64,000 nt of DNA from Tunturiibacter gelidiferens (GCF_014201335.1 NZ_JACHEB010000016.1:1-64000), one strand, 5' to 3'; counted from the stretch's first letter, positions 1 to 8,775 are shown. Program-made: numbers and translations. Notes: generated by a model not told the origin, from the sequence alone.

Positions 1-766
1 GAATGTTGCTTCGGTACCAGTCCCATCCAGGCTGCAAACTCTCGTCCCTTCTGGAAGGCTGCCCCGTTGCCGATCGAAGCGACGCACCCGGTGCAACCAG
101 CGGTCCGATCCCCGGGATCTGGCGCAGCCTGATGCATGCAGCATCACTTGAAGCGATTCGCTCCACTTCGTCGTTCATCTCGACAATCTGAAGCTCCAGG
201 TCCTTCCACTCACTCCATAGCATCGCGACCAGGTTCCGCATCCTCGGGGTGAGGTTTTCGTTCGCGTTCTCTAGCACCTCGGGGATGGCCTCCCGCAGGC
301 GGATGGGACTCTTGGCAAAGACCATGCCGCGCTCCAACAAGAACGCACGAATCTGGTTGATCACAGAAGTTCTTCGTACCATCAGCCGGTCCCGCACCCG
401 GTGCAGCGCCTGCAGGTCGAGCTGGTCATCGGTCTTGATCGGAACGAACCGCATGTTGTCCCGATCGACCGCTTCGGCAATCGCCTCGGCATCGAGGAAG
501 TCGTTCTTGTTCGACTTCACAAAGGGCTTCACGAACTGAGCGGGGATCAGCTTCACATCGTGGCCCTGTGCTCGCAACGCACGGCCCAGAAAGTGTGCTC
601 CAGAACATGCCTCCATCCCAATCAGCGACGTCTGCAGGTTAGCGGTAAACGTGATCAGCTGCTTCTGAGAGAACTTCTTCTTAAGCAGCACCTTGCCGTT
701 ATCGCCAAGCGCCACCACGTGAAAGCTCGTCTTGCCAAGATCTATCCCTACCGAGCCAATCTGCAT
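1..766 (-). pseudogene. IS110-family transposase, frameshifted and cut by the window edge
   Basis: DEDD-type recombinase that moves the insertion sequence. The N-terminus shows the RuvC-like acidic motifs: GIDLGKTSFH (first Asp), GMEACSGAH (Glu) and KNDFLDAEAIAEA (two Asp). The C-terminal Transposase_20 part begins with RLRQIPGIGPLVA. After that the reading frame changes: the conserved continuation VASIGNGAAF...FAAWMGLVPKQ is present only in another frame. Eight bases at about 84-91 stand where nine are expected, so one base is lost. No stop follows before the edge. The start is the ATG at 766. The copy is probably inactive unless the shift is a sequencing error. Family assignment is secure; the frameshift rests on the expected family spacing. 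Confidence 0.8.
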
Positions 767-1061
767 ATCGATGATCCTCCTTATACCTGCCTACAAGATC
801 ACCCAGTCCAAACCAGGTGATCAAGCGGCGGACCATCTCAGTAACCCCACTTTCCATGCACAAACGAGATGTCGCCCTGACTCTGGGCTATTCTGTCGAA
901 GCAGCAGAGGGGAAGGACCGCTCCGAAAGGGGCCAGAGGGTAATACTGACCGCGCCCAGGGACTTGGGCACCGTCTGCGAGTAACGGTCAGGCGCAGACC
1001 TCGCCTTTGCTGCAAAGCTGTTCTTTGCGGTAACTCCGTTTTCCGGGACTTTCTAGTTGAA
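1..1061 (-). mobile_element. IS110-family insertion sequence, partial
   Basis: The left window edge cuts an insertion sequence whose transposase lies at 1-766 on the minus strand. The stretch 767-1061 behind its start codon carries no convincing gene and holds a 7-base inverted repeat (797-803 with 816-822, 12-base loop). In IS110 elements one long non-coding end encodes the bridge RNA that guides insertion, and in the IS110 subgroup it lies upstream of the transposase. The outer boundary is not marked by obvious terminal repeats, as is usual for this family, so the right limit given here is only the start of the next gene. Confidence 0.5.
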
Positions 1062-1583
1062 CTACCGCACTTTCATCTCTTTGGCCATCGGAAGAAGCTC
1101 AGGGTGACGCTGGAGAGTGGGCCTGATTAGCTGCTGATCAATTTCAGCAAGCACAGCCGCAATCGCATAGCGGATTTTATGAAGTTCATCTTCTGGCTCA
1201 ACGCCAACAGAGCGCTCCATCGCTTCCAATAGAGCCTTATCGCAGGTCCGGACGGTTTCCAGCAATAAGCGAGCTTGCGAAACGTCTGAGAAAAGATTGT
1301 CGGCAGAAGCGGATGTCTTGGTTACTGTGCTTGGGGGATCGGCTTCACCGTCAGGCAGAACATCAATGTGAATTTTGTCTCCAATTGATACCTCCACTGG
1401 TTCCCAAGTCGAGTGGACGGTATTGGGCTCCTCTGAAATATCCGCCGCAACAAGCCACACGCGGTTAGCTGGTTCGTCAGACTTTATATCGTTGCTGAGA
1501 CTGACGTGAGCTCCGAGCCAGCCGCTGCCTTCATGCGAAGCACGCGCAACATGGCGATCGTTGATAGAAAGTGAAAGACGCAT
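1062..1583 (-). CDS. hypothetical protein (173 aa)
   Basis: I do not recognise this protein. It is acidic and soluble, with no signal peptide or membrane segment. The N-terminal half looks like a beta-rich domain (RLSLSIND..., VWLVAADI..., VEVSIGDKIHIDVL). The C-terminal half is predicted helical with many Leu and Glu residues. It stops between the insertion-sequence flank and a second unknown gene in the same direction, so it sits in an accessory pocket. ATG start at 1583. A role in toxin immunity or host interaction would be a guess from context only. Confidence 0.55.
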   Translation of the reverse strand: MRLSLSINDRHVARASHEGSGWLGAHVSLSNDIKSDEPANRVWLVAADISEEPNTVHSTWEPVEVSIGDKIHIDVLPDGEADPPSTVTKTSASADNLFSDVSQARLLLETVRTCDKALLEAMERSVGVEPEDELHKIRYAIAAVLAEIDQQLIRPTLQRHPELLPMAKEMKVR

Positions 1584-1756
1584 GCTTCAAATTCTACGTC
1601 CGGTTCGCCGCTGTCATCGTTCCTCGAAAGTCGCATTGTCGGCAAGTTCGTGCTCCCAGACGCTCGAAACGGGACGAAGTTGGTCATAACCTCGTTTTGC
1701 GTGAGTTGCAACAGCCGTACATGTTGCCAATGGCTCTGTACTGGCCTAGCCGCTCG

Positions 1757-2167
1757 CTATGTCATCTCTTCCAAGCTCCAGACGCGCTCTAACTCCCACG
1801 GACCTTCAAGGGTGGATGAGACTTTTTCAGCGTGAATCTTCAGGGTTTCAAAGAGCGGCGACATCACCAGATGAACCTGTATTGCGCCATCGTGGTCTAA
1901 CGGCAGAAGGACGACATCATCGTGAATCTTCCCATCAACCCATAGGGAACCCCCAGAGGAGTACTCGCCCGGCTCCACGCTGGTGCCCTCGACTCGCATA
2001 CCTTGGAAGGTCAAGCGACAGTTTTGCCATCCGGACTCTTGTGGGTCTATGAAAACGACGCCTTCAGACCTGTAGATACACGCATGGAACAATGCGTGAC
2101 CGCTTCCATCGGACCGGCAGATCAAGTCGAGCAAGCGTGCGTCGTGAAACTCCATACCAAGGGTCAT
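1757..2167 (-). CDS. hypothetical protein (about 136 aa)
   Basis: Unrecognised soluble protein. From the ATG at 2167 it reads MTLGMEFHDARLLDL and continues as a beta-rich domain with Gly/Ser turns (GEYSSGGSLWVDGKIHDD). It ends with a Trp/Glu-rich tail. Another ATG at 2155 (MEFHDARLL) is equally possible, and an in-frame extension to 2218 exists but looks non-coding. No clear ribosome binding site supports any start. It lies 173 bases upstream of the other unknown gene, in the same direction. No function is proposed. Confidence 0.5.
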   Translation of the reverse strand: MTLGMEFHDARLLDLICRSDGSGHALFHACIYRSEGVVFIDPQESGWQNCRLTFQGMRVEGTSVEPGEYSSGGSLWVDGKIHDDVVLLPLDHDGAIQVHLVMSPLFETLKIHAEKVSSTLEGPWELERVWSLEEMT

Positions 2168-2219
2168 ATTCGGATCATTGTAAGAGGTTCGACTCCCGGA
2201 AAGTCGGGTTATCGGCAAC

Positions 2220-2470
2220 TTCGATATCTAACTCAGGACAGAATCGGTCCTGATAAACGCGCTTCTCGGAAGCGATCGGCTCGACCTCATGAAGGCAAAA
2301 ATCTTCCCGGACAAGATCTTTCTCTGGACGGTCTCATACGTCACGGCTTACATCAATGACAAAAAAGGGACAGGCAACGGCAAAGACGAATACAGGGATC
2401 CTTCACTCCGTTCAGGATGACGGCCATAAAGGCCGCGAAGTGTTTTTTTTACAACGTGACTTAGGAAAGG
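2220..2470. other. intergenic stretch without a gene
   Basis: About 250 bases between an unknown gene and the GH27 gene. It holds a short imperfect inverted repeat around 2397-2420 (ATCCT ... AGGAT) of the type found dispersed in acidobacterial genomes, and a run of eight T at about 2444-2451. No coding region or RNA gene is convincing. Confidence 0.3.
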
Positions 2471-3850
2471 TTAGTCGTGGAGAGAGTAGACGACTGAGCC
2501 GTGTGGGGGGAGATCGATCTGGAAAGAGTTCAGCGTGCCGAGTTCTTTTCTTTGCCAGAGGTCGCGGACTTTGTACTGGGCGCGGTCGACGTAGCCGTAC
2601 TCGGCGAAGGTTTTGTCGATGTGCATGGGTGTGTCGCCCAGGTTGAAGATGGCGAGATAACGTTTGTCGGCCTTGATGGATTGCGAGGTCCAGGTGACAA
2701 GGTCTCCGTCGTTTGTGCTCATGGTCGAGTTGGTGGAGTAGCGAGCCATATCGATGACGCCTTGATTGGTGAGGAGCGACGTCAGCGCGTCATCCATCTG
2801 TGTGAGATTTGCGCCGATAAATAGCGGCGATCGTGAGATGGCCCAGAGTGTGATCATGGTGCGCTGCTCCTCTTCGGTGAGTCGCGAGGCGCGCGGTTTG
2901 CCTTCGCCTGGGTTGGGGCGAAGCTGTCCGATGGGCAGCATGTCCGCGTCCGGCCAGCTGCCCGGCCTTACGTGTTCGGCCCACTGGGCGAGGATGGGGA
3001 ACTGACCTTTGATGCTCTGAGACCATGGCGCCTCGGGGTCCTTATCCCAGTGGTCCCAGACGTCGTCCGAGATGCGCCACATCTGTGCATCCTTTTGGAC
3101 CTCGGTGGCGTGATCGAGCGGCGTTGGCCCGGGAGAGAGACTGAGAACCATGGGGCGGCCTGATCGTTCGATCGCTTTGTGGATCATGCGAATCTCAGCG
3201 CTCTTGTAGGGATGGCTGATGCAGTCCACTTTGAGGAAGTCGACGCCCCAGGCGGCGTACTGCTTCATGAGGGCGTCGTACCAGGCTTGGCCGGCGGCGT
3301 TGGCTTTGACGCCGAAGTTGTCCGGGTTCCAGGAACACGTATCGGTCGTGTCGGCGGCTGCGCTGGCCCGATAGGAGGTGTTCCCGATGCGCGTGTTGGC
3401 CAGCACAGTCTTCTTAGGGATGCCGCGAATGATGTGGATTCCGAATCGGAGTCCGTCGTCGTGTACGACGTCGCTGAGGGGTTTAAAGCCGCTGCCGCTG
3501 ACGGAAGAGGGGAACCGGTTGGGAGCGGGCTCATACTGTCCGCGCCGGTTGAGGGTATAGCGAAGGGCCTCCGGCATGGAGACGTTTTCCGGATTCTGCA
3601 GATACCAGCCTTCATCGATGACTACGTACTGCCAGCCGAACTCTTTGAGCTGCGCTGCAAGAACGACTGTGTTGGCGCGGAACTGAGCTTCGTTGATGGT
3701 GGCGCCGTAGGCGTCCCAGCTGTTCCATCCCATCGGCGGAGTTGGAGCGAGTGCCTTGTCCTGTGCACCGACCGGGGAGACCATCGGGGAGACCGTCAAC
3801 AGCAACGCCAGAACTACACCGAAGCGCTTCATCACCATGCGAATAAACAT
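2471..3850 (-). CDS. secreted alpha-galactosidase-like glycoside hydrolase, GH27
   Basis: Retaining exo-glycosidase, probably removing terminal alpha-galactose from plant galactomannan or oligosaccharides outside the cytoplasm. It begins with a signal peptide (MKRFGVVLALLL...VGAQ). The mature part opens with the family hallmark PPMGWNSWDAYG, followed by YVVIDEGWY. The motif FLKVDC holds the expected nucleophile Asp, and RISDDVWDHW the expected acid/base Asp. About 459 aa from the ATG at 3850; starts at 3838 or 3832 would also keep the signal peptide, and an upstream extension would run into the divergent peptidase gene. It is divergent to the M28 peptidase with a short shared promoter region. 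The family is secure; alpha-galactosidase rather than another GH27 activity is inferred. Confidence 0.88.
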   Translation of the reverse strand: MFIRMVMKRFGVVLALLLTVSPMVSPVGAQDKALAPTPPMGWNSWDAYGATINEAQFRANTVVLAAQLKEFGWQYVVIDEGWYLQNPENVSMPEALRYTLNRRGQYEPAPNRFPSSVSGSGFKPLSDVVHDDGLRFGIHIIRGIPKKTVLANTRIGNTSYRASAAADTTDTCSWNPDNFGVKANAAGQAWYDALMKQYAAWGVDFLKVDCISHPYKSAEIRMIHKAIERSGRPMVLSLSPGPTPLDHATEVQKDAQMWRISDDVWDHWDKDPEAPWSQSIKGQFPILAQWAEHVRPGSWPDADMLPIGQLRPNPGEGKPRASRLTEEEQRTMITLWAISRSPLFIGANLTQMDDALTSLLTNQGVIDMARYSTNSTMSTNDGDLVTWTSQSIKADKRYLAIFNLGDTPMHIDKTFAEYGYVDRAQYKVRDLWQRKELGTLNSFQIDLPPHGSVVYSLHD

Positions 3851-3989
3851 ATCAAAATAAAAGTACTTCCGACGGCTGCGACGCAGGCGGGGAGAGGTGC
3901 GCTGTTGTATTGGATGGCAGCGGGACGCCGGGAAGATGCGATTAGACTGATCGTGTCGAAGAATGTCGTACTCGAGGAGCATGAGTTTG

Positions 3990-5675
3990 ATGAAAATTCG
4001 TTTTGCTGTCGCTGTGGTTGCCTCGGTGAGCTGCCTTTCTGGAGCGCTGATGGCGCAGTCCATTCCGCCCGCGGTGAAGGCGGCAGAGGCGTCGATTGAC
4101 GGTGAGAAGATTCGTGCACAGGTGAGATTTCTTGCTGATGATCTGCTGGAGGGACGCGGGCCGGGGCTGCGGGGGAGCGAGATTGCGGCGAAGTACATTG
4201 CGACGCAGTTTGCGCTGTATGGGCTGAAGCCGGGCGGGGACAACGGGACGTATCTGCAGCAGATCAACTTTGTTGGCACAAAGGTGATTCCCGAAAAGAC
4301 GACGATGTCGCTGATTCCGAATAAACCTGCGGGGAATTCGATTGATCTTTATTCGATCGACCTGAAGTATGCGGACGACTATACGGTGAGCAATCGCGTG
4401 CTGACTCCGAGTGTGGATGTTGATGCTCCGATTGTGTTTGTTGGGTATGGCGTGGATGCACCGGAGTTTCAATGGAACGACTATGCGGGCGTGGATGTGA
4501 AGGGAAAGGTGATTCTTTGCATTGTGGGAGATCCGCCTTCGACCGATCCGAACTTTTTTGGTGGTGACGCGCTGACTTACTACGGGCGCTGGACGTACAA
4601 GTTTGAAGAGGCGGCGCGGAAGGGTGCGGTGGGCGCGCTGATTATTCATCGCACGGACCTGGCGAGCTATGGCTGGGATGTGGTGAAGAACTCGAATACG
4701 AGTGAGAAGACTTATCTGCGGGATGATAAGAATCCGCAACTCGAGGCGGCGAGCTGGATTCAGTTGGATGTGGCGAAGAAGATCTTTGCGTCGAGTGGGA
4801 TGGATGCGGATGCGGAGATTATCGCGGCGGGGAAGCGCGGGTTCAAGGCGGTGGAGTTGCCGGTGCGGTTGAAGGCGCATATTGAGAGCACGGTGCGGTC
4901 GTTCCAGTCGCCGAACGTGGTGGGGATTTTGCCGGGTGCGAATGCTGGAGGCAAAGATCAGGCTGTGATGTATACGGCTCACTACGATCATCTGGGATTT
5001 GTGCCGGGGATGGCTGGGGACAATATCTATAACGGCGCTGCGGACAATGGCACGGGCTGCGGGATGCTGCTGGAGATGGCGCGAGCGTGGGCGCAATCCG
5101 GCGTGAAGCTGCCGCACTCGCTGATCTTCGCTTCGGTGACGGCGGAGGAGCAGGGGTTGCTGGGGTCGGAGTATCTCGGGCAGCATCCGCCGATTCCTGC
5201 GGGGCAGATTGCGCTGGATATTAATTACGACATGATTCTGCCGATTGGCGTGCCGCTCGAGACGAATGTAAACGGGGCGCAGAGGACTACGTTTTATCCG
5301 ACGGTGGAGGCTACGGCGAAGAGATTTAATCTTGCTATCGTGCCGGACCCGCGGCCTTCGGCGGGGAGCTACTACCGCTCGGACCACTTCAGCCTTTCGC
5401 GTGTGGGGATTCCGGCGTTCTCGATTGAGACGGGGAATCTTTATGAGGGGCATGATGCGGCTTGGGGACACAAGCAGCATGAGGATTTTACGGAGCATGA
5501 CTATCACAACTTCAGCGACAACTTCCATGAGGATTGGGACTTCAGCGGGAACGCGAAGCTCGACCGCTTTGGGATGGAGCTGGGGTGGGAGGCTTTGAGC
5601 GCGCCGACGATTATCCAGTGGAAGGCTAATGATGAGTTCGAAGCAGCACGGAAGGCTAGCCAGGGTACGAAGTAG
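3990..5675 (+). CDS. secreted M28 family metallopeptidase with PA domain
   Basis: Zinc aminopeptidase or carboxypeptidase-like enzyme acting outside the cytoplasm. It has a signal peptide (MKIRFAVAVVASVSC...LMAQ). A protease-associated (PA) domain is inserted in the middle, with VDAPIVFVGYGVDAPEF at its beginning. The metal-binding core follows: TAHYDHLGF, NGAADNGTGCGMLLEMA (bridging Asp), TAEEQGLLGSEYL (catalytic and metal Glu), and a late HDYHNFSDN His. The ATG at 3990 is chosen because GAGGAG at 3974-3979 is about 10 bases upstream; in-frame ATGs at 3963 and 3981 exist. Specific substrate unknown. Confidence 0.88.
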   Translation: MKIRFAVAVVASVSCLSGALMAQSIPPAVKAAEASIDGEKIRAQVRFLADDLLEGRGPGLRGSEIAAKYIATQFALYGLKPGGDNGTYLQQINFVGTKVIPEKTTMSLIPNKPAGNSIDLYSIDLKYADDYTVSNRVLTPSVDVDAPIVFVGYGVDAPEFQWNDYAGVDVKGKVILCIVGDPPSTDPNFFGGDALTYYGRWTYKFEEAARKGAVGALIIHRTDLASYGWDVVKNSNTSEKTYLRDDKNPQLEAASWIQLDVAKKIFASSGMDADAEIIAAGKRGFKAVELPVRLKAHIESTVRSFQSPNVVGILPGANAGGKDQAVMYTAHYDHLGFVPGMAGDNIYNGAADNGTGCGMLLEMARAWAQSGVKLPHSLIFASVTAEEQGLLGSEYLGQHPPIPAGQIALDINYDMILPIGVPLETNVNGAQRTTFYPTVEATAKRFNLAIVPDPRPSAGSYYRSDHFSLSRVGIPAFSIETGNLYEGHDAAWGHKQHEDFTEHDYHNFSDNFHEDWDFSGNAKLDRFGMELGWEALSAPTIIQWKANDEFEAARKASQGTK

Positions 5676-5678
5676 GGC

Positions 5679-5861
5679 TTAGTAAAAATCGGCGCAGCTG
5701 AGGAAATAGCCGCAGGTACGGCATACGAGCTTGCAGCGGCTGTCTTCGAGCCGTGAGGAGCAAGTGGGGCAGAAGCGCGAGTGATGCTCGGCCGGGAGAG
5801 AGGGGATCGGGCAGGTCGCGGTCTGATTGGTTGCGTCTTCGGGTGCTGATGTCGGCTGCAT
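5679..5861 (-). CDS. small zinc-ribbon protein (60 aa)
   Basis: Short protein with a clear C-terminal zinc ribbon: CPTC at residues 31-34 and CRTC at 47-50, followed by GYFLSCADFY to the end. Two further Cys (43, 56) lie in the same segment. The first 28 residues are low-complexity and look disordered. The Cys-pair spacing and aromatic C-terminus make this a genuine coding region rather than a chance frame. It ends four bases after the M28 stop codon (convergent) and is divergent from osmC. Function unknown; a nucleic-acid or protein-binding adaptor is plausible. Confidence 0.65.
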   Translation of the reverse strand: MQPTSAPEDATNQTATCPIPSLPAEHHSRFCPTCSSRLEDSRCKLVCRTCGYFLSCADFY

Positions 5862-5929
5862 TCCGAGATGCTACCGCAGACGGAGATATTTTCAAGGTCC
5901 TTTGGTTCAAGCGGGGCATCGAAGGAGGT

Positions 5930-5948
5930 ACTGTTGATTTGTAACAGT
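5930..5948. promoter_or_regulatory. candidate operator upstream of osmC
   Basis: A perfect 6-base inverted repeat, ACTGTT and AACAGT, is separated by 7 bases and lies 24 bases before the osmC start codon. Position and symmetry suit a dimeric repressor or a leader hairpin near the ribosome binding site. It does not match the well-known OhrR box (TACAATT-AATTGTA). Regulator unknown. Confidence 0.3.
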
Positions 5949-5971
5949 CGAAAAACAAAAGGAGAACTACG

Positions 5972-6394
5972 ATGGATCGCACCGGAAGCGCAGTATGGCA
6001 CGGCAAGATTATGGACGGCACTGGCACGATTTCAACCCAGAGCGGCACGTTGAAGGATACGCAATACAGCTTCAAGACGCGCTTTGCCGATGGCGTGGGT
6101 ACCAACCCCGAGGAGCTGATTGCGGCGGCGCATGCGGGCTGCTTCACGATGGCGCTTAGCGGCCAGCTTACTGAGGCTGGATTTACTCCCGACACGATTG
6201 AGACGACCGCGGTGCTGACCCTCGATGTTCATGGCGCGCCTACGATCACCAAGATCCACCTGACCACCAAGGCGAAGATTCCTGGCATCGATAAGGCGAA
6301 GTTCGATGAGCTGGCGCACAATGCCGAGGTTGGCTGCCCGGTGTCGAAGGTGCTGAAGGCTGCGACGATTACGCTCGACGCAACTTTGGTCTAA
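5972..6394 (+). CDS. osmC: OsmC family peroxiredoxin
   Basis: Thiol-dependent peroxidase that reduces organic hydroperoxides in the cytoplasm. It is 140 aa, the usual length of the OsmC/Ohr fold. The two redox cysteines are present: Cys57 in AAHAGCFTMAL and Cys122 in AEVGCPVSKVL. The start is well set by an AAAGGAG sequence about 8 bases upstream of the ATG. It stands alone between the zinc-ribbon gene and a convergent membrane protein gene, with its own terminator hairpin. The OsmC subfamily is preferred over Ohr because of the N-terminal WHGKIMDGTG segment. Confidence 0.9.
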   Translation: MDRTGSAVWHGKIMDGTGTISTQSGTLKDTQYSFKTRFADGVGTNPEELIAAAHAGCFTMALSGQLTEAGFTPDTIETTAVLTLDVHGAPTITKIHLTTKAKIPGIDKAKFDELAHNAEVGCPVSKVLKAATITLDATLV

Positions 6395-6423
6395 TCGGCG
6401 ACATCGTGGTGAGTTTCCAGGGA

Positions 6424-6452
6424 AAGGCACGGGCGATTGTCTCGTGCCTTTT
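6424..6452 (+). terminator. rho-independent terminator of osmC
   Basis: AAGGCACG at 6424-6431 pairs with CGTGCCTT at 6443-6450, followed by T residues. It begins 30 bases after the osmC stop and could also serve the convergent gene ending at 6473. Confidence 0.75.
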
Positions 6453-6472
6453 CTTGTGAAGCCGGCGGCGGC

Positions 6473-7690
6473 TTACAGGTAGCTGAGCCACCAGTCACGG
6501 CGGCGGTCCTTGAGTTTGGCAAACCATGCGCACGCTGGATAGAGCACGAGGACCACGCTGATCCATATGGCGTAGACGACGGGTAGAGAGTAGCCCCAGT
6601 TTTTGAAGTGGCTGATGAAGACAACGTCGGGCGTGATCCAGAATTGCCAGTCGGGTCGAATGGAGGCAGCCACCACGAGAGCTAATGCGTGGATGAGGAA
6701 GATGTGAATGATGTAGAAGAAGAACGGGACTCTGCCATAGACATCGAGGAATGCACGGATGCGGGGTGCACGAGCGTGCTGGACGGCATAGTCGGCCAGA
6801 GAAAAGAGCAGGAAGACAACTCCAAGTGTGGATAGCAGATAGTGGAGCGAGGGTGGATACTTCTGCACCGAAAAGAACGACATCACGGTGTTGGTGGATG
6901 TTGCCAGATGTTGCAGGCCGGGGCCGGGATCACCGTAGCTGTGGGTAAGGCGCAACACAGCGAATAGGCCAAGGCTGGCTGCGCCGAAGAGGGCAGAGAA
7001 GCGCTGGCGGCGTTTCGGAGTTTGCACGACGACCGGGCCGAAGCAGAAGCCGAGAGCCATGACGCCGACCCACGGCAGGAGTGGGTAGCCATACAGGATG
7101 ATGGCATGACCGTTGAAAGTCAGAAGGCCGCGCTCGTGGAGAATACGCCAGGTGTTGGCCCAGTTTCCGTCGGCTGTGGCGTGGAAGACGTCGAGCAAGT
7201 TGTGGCCGAATATAACGACGGCGGCGAAGATGCCGACAACTGGCAGAGGAAACCATTGGAGACCGGCGAGAACGATCATCGCGACACCGATAACCCAGAT
7301 AACCTGCAGGATCGGCCAGCCGAAGCCGAACGACCAGCCGAAGCTGACGACCGTAGCTTCAAGGAAGATGAGCCATAGACCGCGAGTGATCAGAAAGCGA
7401 GTGAGGGTAGCGGCGCTTTTGCGCCGACGCTGAAGGTACACGCTGGTGCCGGCCAGAAGGAGGAATCCGGGGGCGCAGATATGGGTGATCCATCGAGTGA
7501 TGAAGAGGATTGGCCACGAGCGAACCGGATCAGTTGGATCGATGGATACGCTTGAGAAGTAGTCGCGCGCGTGGTCGAGCGCCATAACGACCATCAGGAG
7601 ACCACGCAGAACGTCGATCGATTCGATGCGATAGCTGCGATTGGTAAACTGGCGACTTACGGGGACCTGAGAAACAACAGTTTCCTGCAC
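6473..7690 (-). CDS. DUF1624 / heparan-alpha-glucosaminide N-acetyltransferase-like membrane protein
   Basis: Polytopic inner-membrane protein of 405 aa with about 10 hydrophobic segments. The N-terminal part reads RIESIDVLRGLLMVVMALDHARDYF, the signature of the DUF1624/HGSNAT-like acyltransferase group in which a membrane-embedded His is expected to carry acyl transfer; DHARD fits that position. It may acylate a sugar or other envelope substrate, but the substrate is not visible from sequence. Monocistronic, convergent with osmC and tandem with the upstream cation exporter gene. Family call good, activity inferred. Confidence 0.8.
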   Translation of the reverse strand: MQETVVSQVPVSRQFTNRSYRIESIDVLRGLLMVVMALDHARDYFSSVSIDPTDPVRSWPILFITRWITHICAPGFLLLAGTSVYLQRRRKSAATLTRFLITRGLWLIFLEATVVSFGWSFGFGWPILQVIWVIGVAMIVLAGLQWFPLPVVGIFAAVVIFGHNLLDVFHATADGNWANTWRILHERGLLTFNGHAIILYGYPLLPWVGVMALGFCFGPVVVQTPKRRQRFSALFGAASLGLFAVLRLTHSYGDPGPGLQHLATSTNTVMSFFSVQKYPPSLHYLLSTLGVVFLLFSLADYAVQHARAPRIRAFLDVYGRVPFFFYIIHIFLIHALALVVAASIRPDWQFWITPDVVFISHFKNWGYSLPVVYAIWISVVLVLYPACAWFAKLKDRRRDWWLSYL

Positions 7691-7751
7691 CGATTGCCTC
7701 CAAAGGACAAGCTGGGTGGTTCACGCTGCTTCTTCAACTAGTGGTTCTGGC

Positions 7752-8708
7752 CTAGTGAGTGTGGCCGTGGTGGTCGTGTCCACCGTGGCTGTGCGCGCCG
7801 ACGGTTTCGGGCTCCGGCGGGGCTGCGCAACCATGGGTGGTCTCGCAGCCGGTGATTTCAAACTGGATTGTGGTGTGAGTGATCTGGAATCTGTCACGCA
7901 GCGCGCACTTGATATCCGTCAGAATGTTGCCGCACTCGGACATTGGCATTTCGGCGATCGTGACGTGGCTGGCGAGCGCATGGGACTTTGAACCGAGGCT
8001 CCAGACGTGGAGATCGTGCACGTTGAGAACGCCGCTGACCGAGGCCATGGCCTGACGGATTTCTCCGAGCTCGAGGTTGCGCGGCGTGCCTTCGAGCAGA
8101 ATATTCAGCGTCTCGCGGATGATGCCAACCGAGCTCCAGAGGATCATTGCGGCGATGAGGATGGACAGAACGGGATCGATCCATGACATGCCGGTGAAGA
8201 AGATAACGGCACCGCCTGCGATGACCGCGGCAGTGGAGAGCGTGTCGCCGAGCATGTGAAGGAAGACGCTACGGATGTTGACGTCGCCGGAGGACTTCCA
8301 GAGCAGTGCGGCGACCGTGCCGTTCATCAGAACGCCGGCCGCGGCGACGTACATCATCAGCTTGGGCTGCACTGCGACCGGCTCGCTGAAGCGATGGATC
8401 GCGGAGATCGCAATCCATACCGAGAGCACGATGAGGGTGGCGGCGTTGACGAATGCGGCCAGCACACCCGCTCGCTGATAGCCGAAGGTCTTCTGATCGG
8501 TGGCCGGGCGAGCTTGAAAGTAGACGGCAACGAACGAGAGCACGATGGCCAGCAGGTCGCTGACGTTATGGCCAGCTTCTGAGATAAGGGCCAGGGAGTG
8601 AGCGCGCAGACCGAAGTAGAAGGTCGCTCCGACGTATGCCAGCGTGAGCACCATCGACAGCTGCAGAACACGCTGCATCTTGCTATTCGGAGTGGCGACC
8701 ATGTGCAT
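7752..8708 (-). CDS. cation diffusion facilitator (CDF) metal exporter
   Basis: Proton-coupled efflux of zinc, cobalt or similar divalent metals across the inner membrane. Six transmembrane segments are followed by a cytoplasmic ferredoxin-like domain. Metal-site residues appear as EAGHNVSDLL in TM2 and HMLGDTLST in TM5 (HxxxD pairs). The C-terminus is His-rich (HSHGGHDHHGHTH), suggesting metal sensing or buffering. The ATG at 8708 gives 318 aa, normal for the family; an in-frame TTG at 8744 is less likely. Neither start has a good ribosome binding site. Confidence 0.88.
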   Translation of the reverse strand: MHMVATPNSKMQRVLQLSMVLTLAYVGATFYFGLRAHSLALISEAGHNVSDLLAIVLSFVAVYFQARPATDQKTFGYQRAGVLAAFVNAATLIVLSVWIAISAIHRFSEPVAVQPKLMMYVAAAGVLMNGTVAALLWKSSGDVNIRSVFLHMLGDTLSTAAVIAGGAVIFFTGMSWIDPVLSILIAAMILWSSVGIIRETLNILLEGTPRNLELGEIRQAMASVSGVLNVHDLHVWSLGSKSHALASHVTIAEMPMSECGNILTDIKCALRDRFQITHTTIQFEITGCETTHGCAAPPEPETVGAHSHGGHDHHGHTH

Positions 8709-8775
8709 GAGATTAAGTGTAGTCTGCGCGGGGGTTAGGTTCAATCGACAAGGGTTACGTCGCCGCTAAAGAGAG

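Noticed and set aside
2180..2215. A GTTCGACTC stretch resembling a tRNA T-arm
   Set aside because: The flanking bases do not pair as a T-stem and no acceptor or anticodon arm can be built around it.
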